DNA from: Paraburkholderia piptadeniae
GTDB taxonomy: Bacteria > Pseudomonadota > Gammaproteobacteria > Burkholderiales > Burkholderiaceae
NCBI RefSeq assembly: GCF_900007165.1
Contig: NZ_CYGY02000021.1
Location: forward strand, 2,877-66,876
Direction: 5' to 3'
DNA length: 64,000 nucleotides
Shown here: piece after piece, positions 35,870-44,001 of the stretch
Position numbering within the stretch: position 1 is the stretch's first letter
Layout: the number at the start of each line of letters is the position of its first letter
Notes under the pieces: model-generated
Databases searched by the model: none
The model's input: the letters and a program-made list of their open reading frames with translations, nothing else
Told to the model about the DNA's origin: nothing
Translations under genes and position numbers: made by a program

Positions 35870-36478
35870 ATGAGCATTGCGCGCTTGCGCGATTTCGTCG
35901 GCGAGCTCACGGATATCGTGCGTGACGGCGCACGTGAAACCGTCATCCTCGACGACCTGCGCGCGCCGATGTCGCGCCTGCTCGCGCACGATGACTGGCT
36001 GCCGGACGCATTCGCCGCGCCACATCCCGAGCACTATCAGCAGTACCTGCTGCATTGTGATCCGAAGCAGCGCTTTTCCGTCGTGAGCTTCGTGTGGGGT
36101 CCGGGGCAAAAGACGCCGATTCACGATCACACCGTGTGGGGCATGATCGGCATGCTGCGCGGAGGCGAGGAATCGACTCGCTTCAAAACGCGCGGGGCTG
36201 TCATGCCAATGCTCGCCGGTGAATCGTGCGTGCTCGACGTCGGCGATATCGATTGCGTCTCACCGACGGCCGGCGACGTGCATCGGGTGCGTAACCTGTA
36301 TGACGATCGCGTGTCGATCAGCATCCATGTCTACGGCGCGAATATCGGACGCGTGCAGCGTCATGTGTATGACGAGGCGACGGGCAGCGTTAAGGCGTTC
36401 GTGTCCGGGTTCTCGTCGACCGTCATACCGAACTTGTGGATGCTCACCGACGACGAAAGGCGAAGCGCGGTTGCGTGA
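35870..36478 (+). CDS. Thiol dioxygenase (3-mercaptopropionate dioxygenase-like)
   Basis: A 202-residue cupin of the cysteine dioxygenase type I family, which adds O2 to a thiol to give a sulfinate. The three iron ligands are H85, H87 (TPIHDHTVWG) and H138 (GDVHRV). The catalytic Ser-x-His-x-Tyr triad is S151, H153, Y155 (SISIHVYG). At the place of the substrate-binding Arg of cysteine dioxygenase there is YQQ (Gln 58), which in characterised enzymes goes with 3-mercaptopropionate rather than cysteine. GGGAG precedes ATG 35870. A perfect IclR-type palindrome lies in the promoter. A 3' remnant of a second copy is at 1485-1707. Confidence 0.82.
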   Translation: MSIARLRDFVGELTDIVRDGARETVILDDLRAPMSRLLAHDDWLPDAFAAPHPEHYQQYLLHCDPKQRFSVVSFVWGPGQKTPIHDHTVWGMIGMLRGGEESTRFKTRGAVMPMLAGESCVLDVGDIDCVSPTAGDVHRVRNLYDDRVSISIHVYGANIGRVQRHVYDEATGSVKAFVSGFSSTVIPNLWMLTDDERRSAVA

Positions 36479-36523
36479 TGCATCAACCGCGCGCTTCTCC
36501 TCAAGTCGAGTCGCCGTCGCACG

Positions 36524-37996
36524 TCACGGAAAGACGGGCAGATGCCACTGCATCGTAAAAGAAAGAAGCCAGAAGGTCAGGACCGTCACCGGCGCCAGGA
36601 ATACGAACTGAAGAAACGTGAACGTGATGATGTTGCGCGCCTTGAGGCCGACGATGCCCAGGAGCGGCACCATCCAGAACGGATTGATCAGATTCGCCAG
36701 CGCCTCCGACCCGTTGTACGTCATGACGAGCCACGCCAGATTGCTGTGCACCGCGGTGCCGGCGCTGAGGATATATGGCGCTTCCAGCACCCACTTCGCG
36801 CCGGCGGACGGCACGACGAAACCCATGAAGATCGAATACATGGAGACGATCACCGGCAAGCCGTGCTCCCCGCTCAGGCCGATGAAGAACTCGGAAATAT
36901 AGTGCGAAAGCGGATGTCCCGACGCATTCATCGCTGTAGTGAGAATAGCCGCGACGCCCGCATAGATCGGGAATTGCACAATCACGCCGCCCACGGACGG
37001 CACGGAATCGCTGACCGCCTTGAGGAAGCGCGCCGGGCGCCACTGCGCCAGCAGTGACAGCGCGAGCACCAGAATCAGGTATGAATTGAGATCGGACGTC
37101 ATGGCCATCCAGCCCTTGCTCATGCCCTGCACCGCAAGCCATCCGAGCAACATGCCGCCCACGACAATGACGAGCAGCGGACTGTTCTCCAGCCAGTCGC
37201 CCGGACGCGTGCTGAGGCGCGTCTTCACTTCGTCGCCGACGGAAATTTTCAGATCGGCGGCCGTGCGACAATACTTGCCCGTCGGTGCGGTGACGTAAGC
37301 GACCAGCATGGCGACAGCCGTCATCACGCTGATGGTCACGAGGTTCTGCCACGTGAAGATGGTTTCGCCAAACGGAATGAGGCCCGAGATCGCAAAGAGT
37401 TCCTTGGGAAGGCTGGCAGGCGTGGCGTGCAGCAGCGCGGCCGACGACGACAGCCCGAGGTGATCGACCGCGCCGATGCCCATGAAGGCCGCGGCGCTGG
37501 CGGCACGATAGTCCATCTTCAGCTCGCGCCGGCGTGCGAGCGCCCTTACAAGAAGCCCGGCGAAGATCAGGCCGAAGCCCCAGTTGAGCAACGCCGTCAG
37601 GTTCGCGATCAATACGATATACGCGACTGCCGATTTACCGTTGCGAGGCACTGCCGCCACCCATGTGATGAGTTTGCGCATCGGCGGCGACACCGCGAGC
37701 GTGTAGCCCGTGACGACCACAAGCGCCATCTGCATCGAAAACGGCAAGAGCTTCCACAGGCCGTCGCCGAATGATTTGACCACCGCTATCGTCGGCGCAC
37801 CGATCAGCAACGCGCCGACGGCTACGGCGAGCACCGCGAGCATGGCGATGACGAACGAATCCGGAAACCAGCGCTCCATCCAGTTCGAGATGCGAATGGC
37901 CAGTCTCTCGAACCCTTTCGTGTCGGCCGGATCCGCAACGAGCTCACGCGAGCCCGCGTCCGATGCTTCGACCAACCCGCCTGTATTCAGGTCCAT
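36524..37996 (-). CDS. Short-chain fatty acid transporter (AtoE family)
   Basis: A 490-residue membrane protein of the AtoE short-chain fatty acid transporter family. Typical blocks are FGDGLWKLLPFSMQMALVVVTGYTLAVSPP, LTALLNWGFGLIFAGLLVRAL and FMGFVVPSAGAKWVLEAPYI, with about 12 helices. ATG 37996 has GGGAG nine bases upstream; a GTG 13 codons earlier is less likely. It is convergent with the thiol dioxygenase. Upstream lies TCCTGCGTTACAGGA, a variant of the IclR-type palindrome. A role in uptake of a short organic acid of the regulon is likely. Confidence 0.85.
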   Translation of the reverse strand: MDLNTGGLVEASDAGSRELVADPADTKGFERLAIRISNWMERWFPDSFVIAMLAVLAVAVGALLIGAPTIAVVKSFGDGLWKLLPFSMQMALVVVTGYTLAVSPPMRKLITWVAAVPRNGKSAVAYIVLIANLTALLNWGFGLIFAGLLVRALARRRELKMDYRAASAAAFMGIGAVDHLGLSSSAALLHATPASLPKELFAISGLIPFGETIFTWQNLVTISVMTAVAMLVAYVTAPTGKYCRTAADLKISVGDEVKTRLSTRPGDWLENSPLLVIVVGGMLLGWLAVQGMSKGWMAMTSDLNSYLILVLALSLLAQWRPARFLKAVSDSVPSVGGVIVQFPIYAGVAAILTTAMNASGHPLSHYISEFFIGLSGEHGLPVIVSMYSIFMGFVVPSAGAKWVLEAPYILSAGTAVHSNLAWLVMTYNGSEALANLINPFWMVPLLGIVGLKARNIITFTFLQFVFLAPVTVLTFWLLSFTMQWHLPVFP

Positions 37997-38054
37997 GCAG
38001 TTGTCTCCCGCTGATGTTGGATTTGGGGGTGTCACGTACGACTAAGAAATATCG

Positions 38055-38069
38055 TCCTGCGTTACAGGA
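38055..38069. promoter_or_regulatory. IclR-type operator variant before AtoE-like gene
   Basis: TCCTG-CGTTA-CAGGA: perfect 5-bp arms with the same TCCT/AGGA ends and 15-bp length as the other copies. It lies about 60 bp before the AtoE-like start. Confidence 0.55.
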
Positions 38070-38264
38070 CATTCATCTCAAATAGCTGCGTAAATCGTGA
38101 CATCGCTCGACGAGAACCGTCAAGCGGATTTGTCGTCTGCGAGGGGAATTCTTGGACGCGCGAAAGCGCCGGCGATGTGCCGGGAACATCGACAACGGGA
38201 AGTGGACAGCGAAGTGAGTGAAGTGGAAGCGCGCGTGCGTCAGTTCACGCGCTCGTGTGAAGAC

Positions 38265-38756
38265 TTAACGCGCGCACAGCACACGCAAAATGCCTTTTGT
38301 CTCGTCGAGCACCCTCGACGTGAGTTCTTTCATGCGCTTCACCGTCAGACGCTCGAGCGGCCCCGAAATGCCGATTGCCGCAACTGGCGACCTGAACGCG
38401 TCGAAGATGGGCGCCGCGATGCCGCCCCCCTCTTCCCATTCGCCGCGATTGATCGCATAGCCGTTGAGCGCCGCGCGCGCGAGTTGCGCTTTCAGCTCAG
38501 CGAAATCCGTGATGGTGGATCGCGTATACGCGACGAGATTCGTCAGATGCCGTTCGAGGTAATCCTCGCTTTGATACGCGAGCAGAATCTTGCCCGTCGC
38601 CATGCAGTACGCGGGCACGTGCGTGCCGAGAATCGAATGCACGCGCACCGGTTGCAAGCTCTCGATCTGGTTGACATAGACCACATGCGCGGCATCCAGA
38701 TCTGATAGATGCACCGTCTCCTTCGTGAGATCCGCAAGTACGCGCATGTGGCTCGA
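38265..38756 (-). pseudogene. Truncated IclR regulator (paralogue 2)
   Basis: The frame encodes the C-terminal two thirds of an IclR protein (HVPAYCMATGKILLAYQ, SPVAAIGISGPLERL), very close at DNA level to the gene at 14217, but the winged helix and start are gone. The match stops at CTCGACG, where the sequence jumps to the block 38757-38843 that in the 14-kb locus lies about 200 bp upstream of the gene. The short shared CGACG suggests a deletion of about 450 bp by microhomology. A downstream ATG could still give a ligand-domain fragment of 160 residues, but without DNA binding it would not be a normal regulator. Confidence 0.85.
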
Positions 38757-38843
38757 CGATGCGTTCCGGCCTCCTCAGGGAATTCCCTCGATTCTTTCGA
38801 AGTTTCTTGACCGGATTTTCACGCGATGCGAGCATCCGTTAAA
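38757..38843. repeat. Copy 2 of the IclR-locus flank block (with 15168-15270)
   Basis: Shares CTCAGGGAATTCCCTCGAT-like sequence, AAGTTTCTTGACC and ATCCGT-AACC with 15168-15270. Its direct fusion to the broken IclR gene marks the deletion end point. Confidence 0.7.
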
Positions 38844-38862
38844 CCATATTTTGAATGTTTCG

Positions 38863-38877
38863 TCCTATTTTATAGGA
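38863..38877. promoter_or_regulatory. IclR-type operator before MHS gene
   Basis: TCCTATTTTATAGGA, a perfect 15-bp palindrome, identical to the copy at 41125-41139. It lies 36 bp before the MHS start. Confidence 0.8.
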
Positions 38878-38912
38878 TTCAAGGAAACCGATGGCGAAAG
38901 CCCGGAGGCGCA

Positions 38913-40211
38913 ATGAGCAGCGAGGCAAAGGGACAGGCGAGCGCAACGAACGTCGTGCGCGTCGTGAGCGGCAACTTCCTCGAAATGTACGACTTCATGG
39001 TCTACGGCTTTTATGCGTCGTCGATCGCGAAGGCCATGTTTCCGAGTGACAACGAGTTCATCTCCCTGATGCTCTCGCTCGCCACGTTCGGCATGGGCTT
39101 CCTGGCGCGCCCGCTGGGCGCCATCGTGCTCGGTTCGTACATGGATCGTCACGGACGGCGCGCGGGCCTCATCCTCACGCTGACGCTCATGTCCATCGGC
39201 ATCTTGATGATCGCGGTCACGCCAACCTACGCGAGCATCGGCGCGCTCGCGCCTGTGCTGGTCATCGTCGGACGATTGCTGCAAGGGTTCTCCGCGGGCG
39301 CGGAATCGGGCGGCGTCTCGGTATATTTGTCTGAAGTCGCGCCGCCGGGCCGACGCGGTTTTTTCGTGTCGTGGCAGTCGGCGAGTCAGCAGGTTTCGGT
39401 ACTGCTCGCCGCCGTGCTCGGCGTCGCGCTGCGCTTTACGCTGACCAACGAGCAGATGGACGCTTGGGGCTGGCGCATTCCGTTTCTGCTCGGCTGCTCG
39501 ATCGTGCCGGTGCTGTTCTGGATTCGCCGCTCGGTCACGGAATCACACGTCTTCAAGGCGCAGAAGCCGCAAAGCGTCGGCGAGATCTTCAGGTCGCTCG
39601 CGCTCAACTGGCGCATCATTCTTTGGTCGACGATGCTCGTCAGCCTGACCAGCATCATGTTTTACCTGATCACCGCGTACACGCCAACCTTCGGCCGCGC
39701 GGAGCTCGGCCTGAAACCGATCGACACGTTCTATGTGACGACGTGCGTCGCGCTCACGACCTTCGTGATGATTCCCGTGATGGCGGCGCTGTCCGATCGC
39801 ATCGGACGCAAGCCGCTACTCGTCGGCGCATCGCTGACGATCGCGATCGTCGCGTGGCCCGCGATGACCTGGCTCGTCGCGGCGCCATCGTTCATGAGCC
39901 TTCTGCTCGTGGAAGTGGGATTCGCGTTTATGTACGCGTCGTATCAGGCGGCGCTCGTCGTGACACTGACCGAAATCATTCCGGCCAACGTGCGCGGCAC
40001 CGGCTTCTCGCTCGCATATAGCCTGTCACAAGCCGTGTTCGGCGGCTTCACGCCGGCCATCTGCACGATGCTGATCCACACGACGTCGAACAAGGCGATG
40101 CCCGGCGCGTGGCTCGTGACGGGCGCATTGTTCGCGCTGCTCGCGACGCTGGTGATCGTGCGTTCCGACAAACAGCCGGCGGGTGAAGCGTCCGCGCCGG
40201 CCGTCTCGTGA
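38913..40211 (+). CDS. MHS-family MFS symporter (paralogue)
   Basis: A 432-residue MHS symporter strongly similar to the one at 34401 (NVVRVVSGNFLEMYDFMVYGFY, GSYMDRHGRRAGL, GFSAGAESGGVSVYLSEVAPPGRRGFF). ATG 38913 has GGAGG upstream; longer in-frame starts cross the operator. It is divergent from the broken IclR gene and convergent with the intact IclR gene at 40231. A perfect IclR-type palindrome precedes it. Two near-copies of one importer in one regulon suggest either a broad substrate range or recent duplication with the IclR genes. Confidence 0.88.
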   Translation: MSSEAKGQASATNVVRVVSGNFLEMYDFMVYGFYASSIAKAMFPSDNEFISLMLSLATFGMGFLARPLGAIVLGSYMDRHGRRAGLILTLTLMSIGILMIAVTPTYASIGALAPVLVIVGRLLQGFSAGAESGGVSVYLSEVAPPGRRGFFVSWQSASQQVSVLLAAVLGVALRFTLTNEQMDAWGWRIPFLLGCSIVPVLFWIRRSVTESHVFKAQKPQSVGEIFRSLALNWRIILWSTMLVSLTSIMFYLITAYTPTFGRAELGLKPIDTFYVTTCVALTTFVMIPVMAALSDRIGRKPLLVGASLTIAIVAWPAMTWLVAAPSFMSLLLVEVGFAFMYASYQAALVVTLTEIIPANVRGTGFSLAYSLSQAVFGGFTPAICTMLIHTTSNKAMPGAWLVTGALFALLATLVIVRSDKQPAGEASAPAVS

Positions 40212-40230
40212 ACGTAAGCGGTGGCGGCGA

Positions 40231-40980
40231 TTACTTCCGATAACCCATCGCGCGCGAAATGTTCGATGCCGCTTCCTGCACGGCCGGCGCGAGTTCCTTC
40301 ATGCGCTTGAGGCTTAGCCGCTCCAGCGGCCCCGATATGCCGATGGCGGCAACAACCGCACCGAACGCATCGAAGATGGGCGCCGCGACGCCGCCCACGC
40401 TCTCGCGCCATTCCCCGCGATTCATTGCGTAGCCGTTGGCCGCCGCGCGCGCGAGTTCGGCCTTCAGCGCCGGCAGCGCCGTGATGGTCGCCTTCGTATG
40501 CGCCTCGAGGTGAGTCAGATTGCGCGTCAGATATTCCTGGCTCTGATGCGCCAGAAGAATCTTGCCGGTCGCGACGCAATACGCGGGCGCATGACCGCCG
40601 AGCACGGAATATGCGCGCACGGGCTGCGCGCTCTCGATCTTGTCGACGTACACGACCGAGGCGCCATCGAGAATGGACAGATGCACCGTCTCCTGCGTCA
40701 GATCGACCAGCGCGCGCATGTGGCTCGCCGCGAACTGCCGCACATCGACTGTCGCCATCTGCTTGGCGCCCAGCTCGAACAGCTTGAAGGTGCTGCGGTA
40801 GTTGCCGGTGGCCTCGTCCCGGGTCGCGTAACCCGCATGCGCGAGCGTCTGTAAGGTGCGATGTGTATTGCTTTTCGTGAGCCCGACTTGTTCCGCCAGC
40901 ACCGGAATTGTGACCGGCTTGCCGTTCTGGTCAGCGAGCGCCTCCAGCAACATCAGGCCTTTGAGCAACGTCTTGTCCAT
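40231..40980 (-). CDS. IclR-family regulator (paralogue 3), likely regulon master
   Basis: A complete 249-residue IclR protein: winged helix 5-65 (LAEQVGLTKSNTHRTLQTL) and ligand domain with HAPAYCVATGKILLAHQ and AAIGISGPLERLSLKR. It is similar over its whole length to the gene at 14217. ATG 40980 lies two bases from the palindrome TCCTAAAAATTAGGA, and a second perfect palindrome (41125-41139) precedes the divergent CoA-transferase operon. The placement fits self-repression and control of the operon. Because the same palindrome stands before most units of 34-52 kb, this is the best candidate for the regulator of the island. Confidence 0.88.
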   Translation of the reverse strand: MDKTLLKGLMLLEALADQNGKPVTIPVLAEQVGLTKSNTHRTLQTLAHAGYATRDEATGNYRSTFKLFELGAKQMATVDVRQFAASHMRALVDLTQETVHLSILDGASVVYVDKIESAQPVRAYSVLGGHAPAYCVATGKILLAHQSQEYLTRNLTHLEAHTKATITALPALKAELARAAANGYAMNRGEWRESVGGVAAPIFDAFGAVVAAIGISGPLERLSLKRMKELAPAVQEAASNISRAMGYRK

Positions 40981-40982
40981 GG

Positions 40983-40997
40983 TCCTAAAAATTAGGA
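40983..40997. promoter_or_regulatory. IclR-type operator at IclR start
   Basis: TCCTAAAAATTAGGA, directly upstream of the IclR start codon, a position fit for self-repression. Confidence 0.75.
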
Positions 40998-41124
40998 TTA
41001 AAAGCTCATTTTACACTGGGCCCAATCGGCAAAAAGCCTGTAAATCCGGGCTTTGAGGGCTTCGGCTGCCCGCGCGACGCGCTGCGCATCAATCGCGGAA
41101 TGGGTGTTTTCACCGATCTTCATA

Positions 41125-41139
41125 TCCTATTTTATAGGA
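41125..41139. promoter_or_regulatory. IclR-type operator before CoA-transferase operon
   Basis: TCCTATTTTATAGGA, perfect palindrome, identical to 38863-38877, 135 bp before the CaiB-like start. The rest of 40998-41273 holds no gene. Confidence 0.8.
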
Positions 41140-41273
41140 TGTTAGTTTCAACTTTTGGTTTACATGCGTGTGGCAGCGCGTCACAATGGTCGCAAGCGAG
41201 TTCGGGCGAACGCGCCGGACCAGACGGACGCACAACGCGCCGCCGCGTACCAATAGACTGCCGGAGGAATTGA

Positions 41274-42422
41274 ATGAATCAGCCGCTTCAGGGAATCAGG
41301 GTCATCGAGTTCTGCAATGTCGCTGCGGGGCCGTATTGCGGCATGCTGCTCGCGGACATGGGCGCGGACGTCATCAAGGTCGAGCATCCCCAGGGCGGCG
41401 ATACGCTGCGCGCGTGGCCTCCGATTACCGACGGCTTTAGCGAGAACTTTGCTTCGCTCAATCGCAACAAGCGCTCGGTCACGCTGGATCTGAAAAATCC
41501 CGATGACATCGAGCAGGCCAAGGCGCTCATCAATACCGCCGACGTGGTCATCGAGAACAATCGTCCTGGCGTGATGAATCGTCTCGGTCTCGGCTACGAA
41601 GCCGTCCGCGCGATGAAGCTGGGCATCGTCTATTGCTCGATTTCCGCGTACGGGCAAACGGGTCCGCGCTCGCAGGAAGGCGGCTTCGATCTGACCGTTC
41701 AGGCCATGAGCGGCATCATGAGCATCACGGGCGAACCCGACGGGGCGCCGGTCAAGTGCGGCGTGCCGCTCGCGGATTTCTCGGCGGGCCTCTATGCGGC
41801 GTTTTCGGTGGTGTCCGCACTGCGCGGCGTCGCGCAAACGGGCGAAGGCACGCATATCGATGTGCCGATGCTCGGCGCCACGCTCGCCATCGCGGCGCTG
41901 CAGACCTCCGAATATTTCGGCACGGGACGCGATCCGCAGAAGCTCGGCTCGGCGCATCCGCGCAACGCGCCTTATCAGGCGTTCAAGGCGCGCGACACCT
42001 ACTTCGGCATGGCGGCGGGCAACAATGCGCTGTGGAAATCGGTGTGCAGCGTCGTCGGTCGTCCCGAGCTCGAAGGCGACGCGCGTTATACGACCACCAC
42101 GCTGCGCGCGCAACATCAGGTCGAACTGCGCGACACGCTCGAAGCGATCTTCGCGAACCATGACGCGGAGCACTGGATCGCGTGCTTCCGGGAAGCCGGT
42201 GTGCCGTGCGCGCCGATCAACACGTATTCGCAAGTGCTGGTGGACACGCAAGTCGAGCATATGGAATGGGTGCAGCCGCTCGAATTGCCCAACGGCGTGC
42301 GGACGAGGACGTTCGCATCGCCGGTCAAATTCTCGGGACAGACGCCTGAAATCCGCATGCGGCCACCGGGTCTCGGCGAGCACAACGCCGAATTGCTGAA
42401 GAAGTCGGAGGTCGAGGCGTGA
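41274..42422 (+). CDS. CaiB/BaiF-family (class III) CoA-transferase
   Basis: A 382-residue family III CoA-transferase (formyl-CoA, carnitine, 2-methylfumaryl-CoA type). It starts with the CoA-binding part GIRVIEFCNVAAGPYCGMLLADMGADVIKVE and carries the catalytic aspartate in GGFDLTVQAMSG (D139). GGAGGA precedes ATG 41274. It is the first gene of a five-gene operon with a hydratase, a class I CoA-transferase-like pair and a CoA ligase. It likely moves CoA from one acyl-CoA to the pathway acid. In 3-sulfinopropionate breakdown an enzyme of this family activates the sulfinate, so a link to the thiol dioxygenase is possible but unproven. Confidence 0.88.
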   Translation: MNQPLQGIRVIEFCNVAAGPYCGMLLADMGADVIKVEHPQGGDTLRAWPPITDGFSENFASLNRNKRSVTLDLKNPDDIEQAKALINTADVVIENNRPGVMNRLGLGYEAVRAMKLGIVYCSISAYGQTGPRSQEGGFDLTVQAMSGIMSITGEPDGAPVKCGVPLADFSAGLYAAFSVVSALRGVAQTGEGTHIDVPMLGATLAIAALQTSEYFGTGRDPQKLGSAHPRNAPYQAFKARDTYFGMAAGNNALWKSVCSVVGRPELEGDARYTTTTLRAQHQVELRDTLEAIFANHDAEHWIACFREAGVPCAPINTYSQVLVDTQVEHMEWVQPLELPNGVRTRTFASPVKFSGQTPEIRMRPPGLGEHNAELLKKSEVEA

Positions 42423-43147
42423 GCGATATCGTCATCGACAAGCAATCGACGCATTGGGCGATCACGCTCAATCGCCCTGACAAGTTGAATGCGCTGTCCG
42501 CGAGTATCGTCGAAGAACTGATTCAGGCATTCGACGAAGCCGAAGCCGCGCATACGCCGCTCGTCACGCTTCAGGGCGAAGGCCGCTGCTTCAGCGCGGG
42601 ATTCGACATGAGCGGCGTGGAAGCGCAGAGCGAAGGCGATCTCGTGCTGCGCTTCATCCGCATCGAGATCTTGCTCAACAAGATCGCGAGTTCATCGTGC
42701 TTCACGGTGGCGCTCGCGCATGGCCGCAATTTCGGCGCGGGCGTCGATCTGATCGCGGCATGCAACCTGCGCGTCGCAGCGCCTGGTTCGACCTTCCGCA
42801 TGCCCGGGCTGAAGTTCGGTCTGGTGCTCGGTTCGGCGCGTTTTGCGCGCATCGTCGGCACGCTCGAAGCGCGGCGCATACTCGAAACGGCCGCGACCTT
42901 CGATATCGAGCGCGCGAACGCGAACGGTTTCATCGAACGCATCGCGGGTCCGGAAGAGCACGTCACGGTGATCGAGGAAGCGTTAGCGCGCGTGAACGCC
43001 CTGCCCGCGGAAAGCCGCGCCCTGCTGCGCCGCGCGCTGGACACCGAGCAGGCCGACACGGACCTCGCCGCGCTCGTGCGCTCGGCTGCCGTGCTCGGCA
43101 TTCACAAGCGCATCGAGGCGTATCTCGCCTCGTCGAAGAGGGCGTAG
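42419..43147 (+). CDS. Enoyl-CoA hydratase/isomerase-family protein
   Basis: A 242-residue crotonase-fold protein. Oxyanion-hole motifs are GRCFSAGFDMSG and GRNFGAGVDLIAACNLRVAA. The two catalytic glutamates of true hydratases are not in their usual places (FRMPGLKFGLVLGSARF where hydratases have FxxPE and a second Glu), so it may be an isomerase, hydrolase or other crotonase-type enzyme. The start is GTG 42419, overlapping the stop of the CaiB-like gene (GTGA), which shows translational coupling. Confidence 0.83.
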   Translation: MSDIVIDKQSTHWAITLNRPDKLNALSASIVEELIQAFDEAEAAHTPLVTLQGEGRCFSAGFDMSGVEAQSEGDLVLRFIRIEILLNKIASSSCFTVALAHGRNFGAGVDLIAACNLRVAAPGSTFRMPGLKFGLVLGSARFARIVGTLEARRILETAATFDIERANANGFIERIAGPEEHVTVIEEALARVNALPAESRALLRRALDTEQADTDLAALVRSAAVLGIHKRIEAYLASSKRA

Positions 43148-43158
43148 GAGACATCGAC

Positions 43159-44001
43159 ATGAGTTCGGGATTTGCCAGCAAGGACAAGGAACTCTCGCTC
43201 GCCGAACTGGTGGCGCTCGTGCCGAACGGCGCGTCGCTCGGGCTGGGCGGCAGTTTCCTGCATCGCGGGCCGTTCGCGTTCGTGCGCGAACTGATCCGTC
43301 AGGAAAAACGCGACATCGAGATCGTCAAGCAGTCGCCCGGTTACGACATCGATATTCTGTGCCGCGCAGGCGTCGCGTCGCGGGCGCGCTGCGGCATCGT
43401 CGCGATGGAAGGGAATTTCGGGCTCGCGCCGTGGTACCGGCGCGCGATCGAAAAAGGCCACTTGAAGCTCGAAGAGCATGCATGCGCAACGCTCACCGCC
43501 GGTTTGCGCGCGGCCGCGTTCGGCGTGCCCTTCATGCCGTGCGGCGGCGTGCACGGCAGCGAACTGGTGCGCGTCAACGACTGGAAGTGCATCGACGATC
43601 CCTACGGCAGCGGCCAGCAAACCTACGTCATTCCTGCGATAGCGCCGGACTTTGCCGTGATTCACGCATCGAGCGTGGACCGGCTCGGCAACGTGCGCAT
43701 TGCGGGCACGTATCACTGGGACCGCATCATGAGCCGCGCATCGAAAAGCGTGCTCGTCGTCGCCGAGGAAGAGTCCGACGAGAACTTCGCCGATCAGCCC
43801 GAACTCACCGTCGTGCCGTATTTCATGGTGCAGAACTACGCGATTGTGCAGAACGGCGCATGGCCGGGCTCGTGCTGGCCGTCGTATGCGATCGACTATC
43901 CCGCGGTCGAAGCGTATCTGGAAGACGGCGCGGACGCACTCGCCCGTCATATCGATGCGGCGCCGGAAGCAAAAGCGGCGGAGGCACATAAGCATGGCTG
44001 A
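43159..44001 (+). CDS. Class I CoA-transferase-like subunit A
   Basis: A 280-residue alpha subunit of the class I CoA-transferase fold, like glutaconate CoA-transferase A or IpdA. Features are LVPNGASLGLGGSFLHRGPFAFVREL, GIVAMEGNFGLAPWYRRAIE and PFMPCGGVHGSEL. TAGGAG lies before ATG 43159. It overlaps its partner gene by eight bases. Together they may transfer CoA or, as in the IpdAB hydrolase of steroid breakdown, open a ring of a CoA ester. Confidence 0.83.
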   Translation: MSSGFASKDKELSLAELVALVPNGASLGLGGSFLHRGPFAFVRELIRQEKRDIEIVKQSPGYDIDILCRAGVASRARCGIVAMEGNFGLAPWYRRAIEKGHLKLEEHACATLTAGLRAAAFGVPFMPCGGVHGSELVRVNDWKCIDDPYGSGQQTYVIPAIAPDFAVIHASSVDRLGNVRIAGTYHWDRIMSRASKSVLVVAEEESDENFADQPELTVVPYFMVQNYAIVQNGAWPGSCWPSYAIDYPAVEAYLEDGADALARHIDAAPEAKAAEAHKHG

